Source: Lytechinus pictus (taxonomy: Eukaryota > Echinodermata > Echinoidea > Temnopleuroida > Toxopneustidae). Taken from it: a stretch of DNA of 64,000 nt. This document shows positions 57,201 through 64,000 of the stretch, in pieces. The DNA lies in the NCBI RefSeq assembly GCF_037042905.1, contig NC_087261.1, forward strand, positions 22,307,617-22,371,616, read 5' to 3'. The position numbers were made by a program, and so were the translations under genes. Every line of letters begins with the position of its first letter. Positions within the stretch are counted from its first letter, which is position 1. The notes under the pieces were generated by a model, which was not told the origin of the DNA, did not search any database, and saw only the letters and a list, made by a program, of their open reading frames with translations.

Positions 57201-60200
57201 GAGTGTTTGGATCAAGTACGGAGGAAATCTGGGGAGCTTTCAAGAAAGACTTTGTTGGATGTTTTATCCGACAAGTCCTGTTCTATCCGATAGTTCCCGT
57301 AGTAAGAGTACATCTCAACCAATGAAATTCCAGGAAATTTGTCAGATGACAACTTGTCGGAAAATTCATATTGATGACACCCCCCCCCCCACTCCACAGA
57401 TCTAGATGGGTTTCTCTCGTGTGTTAAGAGGAGTATCTGATATGATGGGGGGGGGGGGAGGTACAATTACATGTACGTTCCATTCTCAGCAGGGATGTTA
57501 TTAAAGTGTGATTCTTCGTCATATTCAAAATATCCCATTTCAACAACAATTACTCATCCTTCTTCCTGACATGGAATTAATTGAAAAACAATCCTGCAGT
57601 CTTCCCTTCCCTGGATACCTTTAAAGTTATACTTCAAATTATATTTTTCTTTTATGAGGACATAAATAATATACTACCTGGGATATATTTAGATTACTGC
57701 ACCAGGGGAATGGGTACTTAGGAGAAAATCCCTGATAATGACGTACATGGCCTATGGTAGAGTTGTCCTTGCACCTTGTCATAATTTACTTACCCAGTTG
57801 CCAATTTGAAATCTACATATTAGGGATCTCAATTTTAAAGCAGCCATAACTTTCTTATCGCTTTTCCGATTTCTTTCAAATTTTCACCAATTTGTTTTCT
57901 TTATTTTTCCCCTTTCCAACGCAACAGTTATGACCAAGGCTGAGTTCCCCTTTAACAGGCTAGAGCGTTGAGGAAAGGCTTCAGTTTATCATGCAGTCAT
58001 ATCTACAAACATTTTTTTTCATCTGCACTTCACATATATTACCACATGACACCTTATTCACATGCAAGTCTGTTTCAGCCTTATGTACTGCATGCACACC
58101 AGTCTGCAGTGTGATGATCTTCAAATATGAAGGATACACTATTGCAGAAGAACAACAAAATGGAGAGAAATGATAACATAAACATGTTTTACCTAGTCCA
58201 AAGAGATCAACAGCACTTGAAGACTTGGCAGCAGGAGCTACTGTCGTACTAGCAGGGGCAGCAGAGAGTGTGGGGGCGCTCTGCACTGCTGTGATGGTAG
58301 CTGCCTGAGCAGCGAGGGTTTGTGCCGGTGGAGCTTGTTGCTTCTTGACTGCTGGAGTATTCTGATGGAAGTAAAGAGAAAAGCAAGTGGACATCTAAAA
58401 GACGTATTTAAAAAAAGAAGTAATGGGGATAGAGCATATCTATTTTTGAACTGAGATTAATCTAATGGCTAAGGTAGGTACAAGAGTAACCTGTGACACA
58501 TAGTCATTGCCCAATATTTCTAATTTCTTGCTATGACAAATCAATCAAATAGCTGATCCCATGGAAAGCAATTACAAGGAATACCTGTTCTAATTGATAT
58601 GCAAATGATGGAAACCTCTGACCTCTTCTTTTTGTTATTTTTTTAATTAGAAAATGTTTGCCCCTTGTGACAAGATTTTCCCAGTATGCCACTGAGTGAT
58701 AGCCAGGTTTTAGGATATTTTTTCCCCTATTTACAACTCTTTTGTAGTTTGTAGTTTCAGCATGATATAATTCCTTTTAATTATTTTCATTGTAAGCACT
58801 TTGGGCCTTATGCGAAAAGCGCCCTATAAGTAATAAGCATTATTATTGTTCTTTTGTTTTGGTAGTGTTTTTACTGTAGATTGTAAAAATAAGTCCTAGG
58901 AACACAGTATATATGCTTGAGGAGATGTCATGAAAAAATCACTTTACTCTAAAAATAAATGAATCGCAAACTTACATTGTACATTTCATATTGCAGGTAT
59001 TACATTTCACTCAGTTAAAACCACAGAGCAATTACAAGGAATAATTTTCCTGGTATCAGATTGCAGTTTGAATTGCCAAATGCCTATTGTGTAACACGCT
59101 TCATACATAGGACTGTACGCAACTTGGTTGAATTCTTTTCTCCAATGACCAAACTGCCATTACATAAAGTAGAACCGTTCCTTAAATCGCCATACATCGC
59201 CATACAAGGAATTCATTCCATGAAATGCGTGTGCGCTGTAATCTGAGTAATTACGGCTGCCAAGCTACAGCTGGGGTAATAATATCCAAGTCCTTTGGAA
59301 GCACATAGAGACATTATTCATAATGTGATATGCGCTATAGAAGAACTGTAAATTATTATTATTATTACATGTAGGCCTACATACCCATTGGGATGGTGAA
59401 AACAAGTGTTGCAATGATTGGATCTTGAAATAACCATATATTCCTTTTTTTTTCTTTTTATTTGAAACCATTACTCAGGAAAGGGAAGGAAGTTCAGCAA
59501 GAGAACACTCTAAAGTTGTCCATGTGTTTCCTGGATTGAGCAGGGTCCTTACCTTAGTTTTTGGATACATGGAGCTTAGAATGTGACACCAGAAAATTAT
59601 GCAAGATGAGACAGGCCGTGTCGTATTGCCAGCTACATGTAGCTAGCTCTAAGCTGTTTTCAAGGCTCACGCAAACAGGTGCGCTTGAGAATCTGCATTC
59701 CCGCGAGCGAACGGATATGCTTCATAATGGTGGCCACGAGCGGGCTAATCTGCATCTGAGCGACTTTTGGACAGAACCTTTAAATCTAGACAACGTAAAT
59801 CGGGTCCATAAGCCCTGAACCTACATGAGGGCCAGAATTGTGTGAACTTTCTCCAACTAACTACGTTTAATAATTCTTTGTGGCCCTTGAACATTTTTTT
59901 TTTTGCAATGCAGTTAATTATGGGCTGGGCAAAGAGACCTTTACAGCAAAAGCGCAATGGGAAAGGAGTCTGAAGGCACAGACCCCAAATTGAAATTTTG
60001 ATCAACAAGTACCACATATAAAACTTGCTGTTTCATTTTCCCGAGCGAGAGGGCCAACATTGCACATGCCGTTGCATTCAGACCAATATTTCGAGTGAAG
60101 GGTTTGCACAGTGCTACCGGGAAAATATCTATATGGGCAATTCCATAGGTTGGTGGACATGAGCTCAATGTGTCTTTGTACATATAGCCCGTACGTGAGT

Positions 60201-63200
60201 AACCACTTTATCTGCACCCCTAGTAAAAACCATGTGTTCTTTATTTTTTGAATTATATACAAATTTGTCTCCCTAATATACTTCTTCGAAATGGATATAA
60301 TCAACTTTCATAAAAGCCTTGCATGAGGACACTTTTCACTTGGCTTATGTCCACTTTTCATTTTATGCATGTCCAAATCATGTAACATGAGTAACCGACA
60401 CATTTCAAAGATTTGCCAGGAGCATAATGAAATTTCCCAAGTTTTGTTTTTATACAAAGGATAGTCAGACTGCGTACTATGTTGTGATAAAGATATGTTT
60501 AGTTCCTATCAATCATAATGGAGTTACAGCTCCAAGTATGAGTCAAGGTGTCTTCAAATGTAACGTGAGTAACCGTGGAATATATGGGGTATGAGCTACG
60601 TTTGTAAAGCTTACATCTGATGGTCTTGGAAGGGCAATGTTATTCTTCTCTTGCTTCTTCGCTCTCCTTTTCTCCTTGTCCCCATCTCGATTCTCCTTGT
60701 TGCTTTCCTTCTTCACCTGTAGAGGATTGAGAATTGAATAAACCCAGAGAAGACTTGGTATTGGAATAGGACTTGTCAAACAAATGGGAGCTACAAAAGA
60801 ATCCGCAAATTCACAATCCTTTTCATGTAGCATGTATAGTGTTGATAAAGACTAGGAATTAATTTATATTCCATAATCAGTATGCAATCAGTATTACATT
60901 TTAAATGAACAGTACAAAACTTAATCACTCTATTTAAATGAAACTCTGTATTGCCTACTGTATTATAAATTAAAGCATCTAAAGAAAAGTGTCTTCCATC
61001 AATAATCACTCTCAAGCACATATACAAGTACATGTATGTACTGCTTGCTTTCATGATGATGACTGTATGACAATTCAGGAATAGCCAAGTTTGTACAGTC
61101 AAAGCAATGTAACTGACTCCAAACCGCGATGGTACGCCATTATACAAACAGTGCTGTGTATGTACACATGTCGTCATTGTGAAACTGTAGAGGACACATT
61201 CTTGATCATGCACACTCACCCTAGATGTAGATGGTTTGGGCTGTTGCATGGTCTTGTCGACATACTTCTTGTGCTCGTACTTGTTCCTGATAAACTGTTC
61301 TACTGGGCTGTCAAAAGATGGCGATGATGGTCAAGAAAAACAAGGACTTTCACACTCAAAGAACACCTGCAGTGCACACGGACACAGGATTACATTGCAT
61401 TGAATACTGTGCATGTTTAGTCAAACCAGTGTTAGTGGTCACCTCTTGATAGCAACCACCTGCCTACATGTATAATTATAGTGACCACTAAAAATGATTC
61501 CCATGAAGGCAGATTATGTGTATAAGAACCTGTCTATAGCAGCCACCTGCCTATAGTGACCACTAAAAATGATTCACATGAAGGCAGATTATGTGTATAA
61601 GAACCTGTCTATAGCATCAACCTGCCTATAGTGACCAATAAAACTGATTCCCATGAAGGCAGATTATGTGTATAAGAACCTGTCTATAGCAGCCACCTGC
61701 CTATAGTGACCACTAAAAATGATTCACATGAAGGCAGATTATGTGTATAAGAACCTGTCTATAGCATCAACCTGCCTATAGTGACCAATAAAACTGATTC
61801 CCATGAAGGCAGATTATGTGTATAAGAATCTGTCTATAGTGACCACTAAAACTGATTCCCATGAAGGCAGATTATGTGTATAAGAACCTGTCTATAGCAG
61901 CCACCTGTTTATAGCAGCCACCTGCCTATAGTGACCACTAAAAATGATTCCCATGAAGGCAGATTATGTGTATAAGAACCCGTCCATAGCATCCACCTGC
62001 CTATAGTGACCACTAAAAATGATTCCCATGAAGGCAGATTATGTGTATAAGAACCTGTCTATAGCAGCCACCTGCCTATAGTGACCAATAAAACTGATTC
62101 CCATGAAGGCAGATTATGTGTATAAGAACCCGTATATAGCATCAACCTGCCTATAGTGACCAATAAAACAGATTCCCATGAAGACAGATTATGTGTCTAA
62201 GAACCCGTCTATAGCATCCACCTGCCTATAGTGACCACTAAAACTGATTCCCATGAAGGCAGATTATGTGTATAAGAACCTGTATATAGCATCAACCTGC
62301 CTATAGTGACCAATAAAACTGATTCCCATGAAGGCAGATTATGTGTCAGCGTTTTTTATACCATATTTTGGTAGAGCATGATGAAATACCCCCACTACCA
62401 AAATTTGGTGGATATCGGTCCATGGGGGCCTTAGATATGACCTCATGAATACATAATTAGCCCCATTAAAGTCAGTGTATTATTGACCTGGTTCTAAATG
62501 TTAGGACTCAGGCCAATAATACACTGACTTCAATGGGGCTAATTATGTATTCATGAGGTCATATCTTGAGGCCCCATGGACCGATTCCTACAAAAATTTG
62601 GGTTGTGGGGGTTTTTCATCATGCTCTACCAAAATATGGTATAAAATAACGCTGATACATATGCAAAAAGTGAAAACTGATGGCATCACGCTTAATTGGT
62701 ACTCTATAGCGGATGATGATGAAAACTACAATACCAAAAAAGATAGATATGCTTCAACTTGTGGCAATGCAATATGGACTAGAAGAATTGAAGGTGATGA
62801 GGAGTATGAGGACGATAGTGACACCAAAGATAAAATGCATCTCCATGACGATGAACATACCAATACTGAAATTGTTGGAGACATAACAATGACACTATGA
62901 AGATACAAATAATTGAAATAATAAAATGATAATAAAGGCACAGAATTAAGGAATAAATTGATGAATCATGATAGTAAAAGTCATGTTTTTATCAATTTGA
63001 TGATAATGATACTGATGATTCTTGAATTGATAATGATACTGATAACAATGATGATAATAACAACATCAGTAATGATCACACCAGATGATGACACTCAAAA
63101 TGAGCATAATCAATATTCTCTTAAAAATCACTAAAATGTAGTTAAAAATAAATAATCAGGAAAGGATACGAGTCTGTCTGTGGTCTTCTGAATTCTGCAG

Positions 63201-63255
63201 GGAGATTGCATTCATAGTATTTCTTGGCAAGTGCGTTTCCAATAGTCTCCATGTA
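45039..63255 (-). CDS. SMAP1: SMAP-type ArfGAP, partial: nine 3' coding exons
   Basis: Joining 63255-63170, 61307-61220, 60716-60615, 58361-58193, 56814-56572, 54309-54071, 52372-52325, 51647-51561 and 45284-45039 gives 435 residues with consistent phases. The first two exons hold the C-terminal end of the ArfGAP domain (NLPAEFRRPQTDS, FIRNKYEHKKYVDK; human SMAP1 has NLPENFRRPQTD and FIRDKYEKKKY). Then come a Lys/Glu-rich linker, an Ala/Thr-rich stretch, and the spliced motif VDLFGLD, which fits the clathrin box L-h-x-h-(D/E). DLLGLN, SKESILALYG (SMAP: SKDSILSLYG), a Gln/Met/Gly-rich region and the C-terminus SSGQTLSSNLWK (SMAP1: SSGQTLSTQLWK) follow. SMAP proteins stimulate GTP hydrolysis on Arf and act in clathrin-coated vesicle traffic. 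The zinc finger and start lie beyond the right edge. Confidence 0.94.
45421..45595. mobile_element. Foldback MITE (taagagcgac family)
   Basis: 'gtgtttcataaagctgttca' on the left and 'gaactttatgaaaaagc' on the right are imperfect inverses, with inner 'agagcgacttttagaacgac' mirrored by 'gtcgctcttaaagtggctct'. A second member lies at 53672-53850. Confidence 0.7.
47028..47262. mobile_element. Foldback MITE (ttgtgattgatcgg family)
   Basis: Left 'ttacaaagagttacgattga' and right 'gatcaatcgtgactctt' are imperfect inverted ends. The same family supplies the truncated copies inside the RNF144 intron blocks at about 21000-21195 and 21500-21700. Confidence 0.65.
47352..48105. mobile_element. TTAA-flanked element with ccctatctagg ends (piggyBac-like MITE)
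   Basis: The left end reads ttaaccctatctaggc and the right end cctagatagggttaa, so the element lies between TTAA target sites with 5'-CCCT ends, the pattern of piggyBac-type elements. Long G (47365-47383) and C (48079-48093) runs lie just inside the ends next to mirrored 'ggcctcc(c/g)aggcc' segments. No transposase is present. Fragments lie at 22869-22945, 23350-23890, 24845-25120 and 28560-28745. Confidence 0.75.
48110..48891. other. Intronic DNA, nothing recognised
   Basis: AT-rich intron sequence of SMAP. A stretch at about 48590-48790 resembles the inverted form of 46240-46320 ('acaattgc(t/c)cc' and 'ccattaatgtgtgg'-type words), suggesting another dispersed repeat. Confidence 0.45.
48892..49313. 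mobile_element. Long foldback MITE, 420 bp
   Basis: The ends ggcccgaattcacaaaggtg and cacctttgtgaattcaggcc are near-perfect inverses. The arms continue to a central inverted repeat around 'agtccactgttttgaa' / 'ttcaaacagtggact' at about 49079-49120. No ORF or clear target duplication is seen. Confidence 0.8.
49394..49750. repeat. Tandem repeat, about 90-bp unit, four copies
   Basis: Units contain 'acaatagacagaagggaaat', 'ctccaatcaatttcggtgtt' and 'agctggtgtgttgggggg', followed by 'caccttaac'. Copies vary mainly in G-run length. Reverse frames through this array (69-71 residues) are repeat artefacts. Confidence 0.85.
49751..51560. other. SMAP last intron, remaining part
   Basis: AT-rich with a T/G homopolymer pair near 50070-50092. 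A 112-residue reverse frame at 51200-51538 lies directly downstream of exon 8 but shows no domain. No further feature. Confidence 0.5.
51561..51647 (-). CDS. SMAP1: SMAP exon 8 of the visible set (Gln/Met-rich)
   Basis: 29 codons, phase 0-0: QQQQYQWEQMQLMHMQQMQM.... The acceptor is within a run of CAG repeats (aatgcag|CAGCAG), a NAGNAG-type site, and the polypyrimidine tract is poor. The donor is |gttggc, also weak. The exon may be skipped or variably spliced. Confidence 0.7.
51648..52324 (-). other. SMAP intron
   Basis: GT-AG intron with no recognised repeat. A 101-residue reverse frame at 51664-51969 overlaps it and is not supported. Confidence 0.5.
52325..52372 (-). CDS. SMAP1: SMAP exon 7 of the visible set (Gln-rich, 16 codons)
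   Basis: Phase 0-0, encodes QQQQQHQQAQAQALQQ. Acceptor attgcag| followed by CAACAG, donor |gtttgg (weak). It continues the Gln-rich run between exons 6 and 8. Confidence 0.7.
52373..54070 (-). other. SMAP intron
   Basis: It contains a foldback MITE at 53672-53850. The rest is AT-rich without recognised features. Confidence 0.5.
53672..53850. mobile_element. Foldback MITE (taagagcgac family)
   Basis: Left 'cgttcttaagttaggagtga' and right 'tcgctcttaacttacgaac' are imperfect inverses, with 'ggatcaccag' mirrored inside. It is a relative of 45421-45595. Confidence 0.75.
54071..54309 (-). CDS. SMAP1: SMAP exon 6 of the visible set (Gln/Gly/Met-rich)
   Basis: Acceptor tttcgcctcag|, donor |gtaagt, 239 bp, phase 1 in and 0 out. 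It encodes GVYIPSQQPNQVMNGGMP... with the MGMMGG and PMPGQNVMGMYNPQQ stretches typical of the SMAP C-terminal region, then a His/Gln run. Confidence 0.92.
54378..54536. mobile_element. GGGCCCGTTTCATAAAG-family foldback MITE
   Basis: 'cataaagagttacaactgtt' at the left mirrors 'aacagttgtaactctttatg' at the right, exact over 20 bases. Flanked by gggccc-type ends. Confidence 0.85.
54771..55882 (+). mobile_element. hAT-like element with a possible transposase start, 1.1 kb
   Basis: Ends cagggtcggaatta and, reverse-complemented, cagggtaggaatta; an exact 8-bp duplication, cacttcag, at 54763-54770 and 55883-55890. Both arms carry 'agcccc'/'gccccc' motifs. Inside, a plus-strand frame begins MDKFLFRVQPGSAKRS at about 55254, the type of start seen in hAT transposases, but it meets a stop after about 25 codons. 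It is therefore a deletion derivative or decayed copy. Confidence 0.8.
55455..55651. mobile_element. hAT-like MITE, 197 bp, nested in the 1.1-kb element
   Basis: Left end cactagcgtaccta, right end taggtacgccactg, and an exact 8-bp duplication, ctctggtg, at 55447-55454 and 55652-55659. It lies wholly inside 54771-55882, so it inserted later. Confidence 0.88.
56130..56410. repeat. Direct repeat, two copies of about 140 bp
   Basis: 'aaccttgctcactga' through 'gagctttacaagaaacttgc' to 'atggggcccaaaa' appears twice (from about 56162 and about 56297) with few differences. Confidence 0.8.
56572..56814 (-). CDS. SMAP1: SMAP exon 5 of the visible set (clathrin-box and SKESILALYG region)
   Basis: Acceptor ccatcatatcag|, donor |gtagca, 243 bp, phase 1 in and 1 out. 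It encodes TPTVQMGNGDLLGLNTPEKP... with ESLFGTED and SKESILALYGSSS. Two further partial copies of its 5' end lie in the upstream intron (56890-57150). Confidence 0.95.
56815..58192 (-). other. SMAP intron with partial exon copies
   Basis: 56860-57160 holds two extra copies of the exon-5 start plus flanking intron. G and C runs occur at about 57380-57390 and 57448-57458, and a possible TTTCA-type MITE at about 57232-57372 ('ggattttc/gaaa' with 'ccgacaagtc'/'gacaacttgtcgg'). Confidence 0.6.
56890..57150 (-). repeat. Two partial duplicate copies of SMAP exon 5 and its flank
   Basis: 'gaccaagaagatcaccatta' and 'acccatcggtactgta' occur at about 56948-56990 and 57115-57150, matching 56773-56806 in the true exon (which has acccatctgtactgta). 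Each copy is linked to the same flank (tttagagattc.../ggcgtttcagagagtacatgg). The copies lack most of the exon, and the reading frame after the start is not kept. Confidence 0.8.
58193..58361 (-). CDS. SMAP1: SMAP exon 4 of the visible set (Ala/Thr-rich, clathrin-box start)
   Basis: Acceptor cttccatcag|, donor |gtaaaa, 169 bp, phase 0 in and 1 out. It encodes NTPAVKKQQAPPAQTLAAQA... ending SSSAVDLFGL; the next exon completes the D of LFGLD. Confidence 0.93.
58362..60614 (-). other. SMAP intron
   Basis: SINE-tail-like fragments at about 58795-58850 (gcgccctataagtaataagc) and 59270-59360 ('gatatgcgctatagaagaac'). A repeat at 59938-60180 is shared in inverse orientation with 24280-24490. No additional exon. 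Confidence 0.55.
60615..60716 (-). CDS. SMAP1: SMAP exon 3 of the visible set (Lys/Glu-rich linker)
   Basis: Acceptor atcctctacag|, donor |gtaagc, 34 codons, phase 0-0. It encodes VKKESNKENRDGDKEKRRAK..., the counterpart of the charged linker after the ArfGAP domain in SMAP1. Confidence 0.92.
60717..61219 (-). other. SMAP intron
   Basis: No recognised feature. A 152-residue reverse frame across 60791-61249 runs through intron and exon 2; only its part within exon 2 is coding. Confidence 0.5.
61220..61307 (-). CDS. SMAP1: SMAP exon 2 of the visible set (end of ArfGAP domain)
   Basis: Acceptor ttttgacag|, donor |gtgagt, 88 bp, phase 2 in and 0 out. It encodes PVEQFIRNKYEHKKYVDKTM..., matching the final helix of the SMAP ArfGAP domain. 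Confidence 0.95.
61430..62348. repeat. Minisatellite, 75-bp unit, about 12 copies
   Basis: Each unit has 'gattcccatgaaggcagatt', 'atgtgtataagaacctgtct' and 'cacctgcctatagtgaccac'. The first word starts at about 61496, 61571, 61646, 61721, 61796, 61853, 61946, 62021, 62096, 62171, 62246 and 62321. One unit is shortened (57 bp) and the next lengthened (93 bp), as from a shift of an 18-bp subunit. Confidence 0.92.
62346..62655. mobile_element. Foldback MITE, 310 bp
   Basis: The arms 'tcagcgttttttataccata' and 'tatggtataaaataacgctga' are inverse, and the match continues inward to 'aataatacactgacttcaat'-type segments at the centre. It abuts the 75-bp minisatellite. A 115-residue frame across 62553-62900 starts inside it and is not a gene. 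Confidence 0.8.
63170..63255 (-). CDS. SMAP1: SMAP exon 1 of the visible set (ArfGAP domain)
   Basis: Acceptor tttttcttttcag|, donor |gtatcc, 86 bp, phase 0 in and 2 out. It encodes YMETIGNALAKKYYECNLPA..., ending FRRPQTD. The earlier exons with the zinc finger and arginine finger are outside the window. Confidence 0.92.
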
Positions 63256-64000
63256 CTGAAAAGAAAAACGACAATTTAACAGATTATGAAGCAACAACAA
63301 AATACATCTTTTTTTAAATTTCAAAGTCTATTTGTACAGTATGTATGTGGAATCAATCTGGTAAACCACAAAGTGAAAATATCTGTATTATGGAAATAGG
63401 CATGTTCTATCTTTTTCCTTATAATTTGCATGTACAGGATGGTACTGTACATGGGCATGCTGCCTGGGTCTGAGCCATTCTATTTTGGATTTTATTGTCA
63501 CAAAAATCATACTTTATCTGTCCCCTTTCAACCAAATAATAATTCCCCCATAGAAATAACATGAAGAGGAATAGGAAACAGTTGGGATATTGATGATCTG
63601 CATGCATACCAATGATATTACCATTCACTATTTTTTTGTTCTACATTTTTGTAACTGGTACAAAATCTATCTAATCTTTTCTTAATACTATAATCAAAGT
63701 CTGACCCTGCAAAGAACTTGTGGACATACAATTAGTATTTTAAGCCAACATGTACATGTATTGCGATTGACTGAATCACTTCTTTACAGTTTAAATTCTA
63801 AAATTGAAATAATCTGTATTTTAAACAAGCTAAAAAATAAATAGTGTGTGACATCTTAAAAAACTATGGGCCTTTTCACACGTGAATCTTGAATCATCAT
63901 TGTAATGAACTATGATTGCAATTCGTCTTTAGACTCATCGGACCTTTCACATGCTCACTCGAAAACTGTGATTTGACTTTGAATTCCCGAGTGAAGGCGG
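63256..64000 (-). other. SMAP intron, right edge of the window
   Basis: No further ArfGAP exon is visible. From about 63865 on, 'gggccttttcacacgtgaat' and 'cctttcacatgctcactcg' suggest the left part of another MITE running off the edge. Confidence 0.5.

Larger units (their letters stand above)
61308..63169 (-). other. SMAP intron with minisatellite and foldback
   Basis: It holds the 75-bp minisatellite (61430-62348) and, directly after it, a foldback MITE (62346-62655). 62660-63169 is AT-rich with GATGAT/ATGATA-type simple sequence. Confidence 0.65.

Noticed and set aside
62553-62900. 115-residue acidic plus-strand ORF
   Set aside because: It begins inside a foldback MITE and continues into GATGAT-type simple sequence, which gives Asp/Glu runs.

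Overview
The window looks like a stretch of nuclear genome from a marine deuterostome invertebrate, most likely an echinoderm of sea-urchin type. The reasons are large introns with GT-AG junctions, AT-rich non-coding DNA, a tRNA-derived SINE, a very high load of short non-autonomous DNA transposons (MITEs and foldbacks), and two genes whose proteins align closely with vertebrate RNF144 and SMAP. The species assignment is inference. No searches were run; family calls rest on recalled family sequences and on motifs visible here.

Three protein-coding genes are supported by reading frame and splice phase. (1) Plus strand, 1651-8811: a five-exon gene for a 1,265-residue acidic, Ser/Asp-rich protein that I do not recognise. 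It has a basic NLS-like N-terminus, four copies of a short (K/E)-hydrophobic-IG-x-D motif and a hydrophobic C-terminal tail. (2) Minus strand, 18485-28387: an eight-exon RNF144-type RBR E3 ubiquitin ligase (415 residues), complete from ATG to stop, with an extra Ser-rich N-terminal region. (3) Minus strand, 45039-63255: nine exons (435 residues) of a SMAP1/2-type ArfGAP. Its zinc-finger exons lie beyond the right edge; the window holds the end of the ArfGAP domain, a Lys-rich linker, clathrin-box-like motifs, a long Gln/Met-rich region and the conserved C-terminus. Genes 1 and 2 converge across about 9.7 kb; genes 2 and 3 point the same way, about 16.7 kb apart.

Non-coding layout: 1-1650 is the upstream region of gene 1 with MITE remnants. 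8812-18484 holds nested MITEs, two tandem 600-bp TTAA-flanked foldbacks, a foldback made of short GTCTA-type subrepeats, and a long AT-rich tract that may include the RNF144 3' UTR. The RNF144 introns carry LINE and SINE remnants and a local triplication that copied the 3' end of an RNF144 exon with its splice donor. 28388-45038 is dominated by mobile DNA, above all a 4.1-kb element with inverted ends, two ACGT-repeat arrays in mirror orientation, and a 2.6-kb hAT-like insertion inside it. The SMAP introns contain further hAT-like and TTAA-flanked elements, several minisatellites (the clearest has a 75-bp unit, about 12 copies) and two partial copies of a SMAP exon.

At least six insertions have inverted ends and exact 8-bp target duplications typical of hAT elements, which makes the window a good record of nested transposition. 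The two annotated families act in separate pathways (ubiquitin transfer; Arf GTPase and clathrin traffic). Nothing in the sequence links the three genes functionally.
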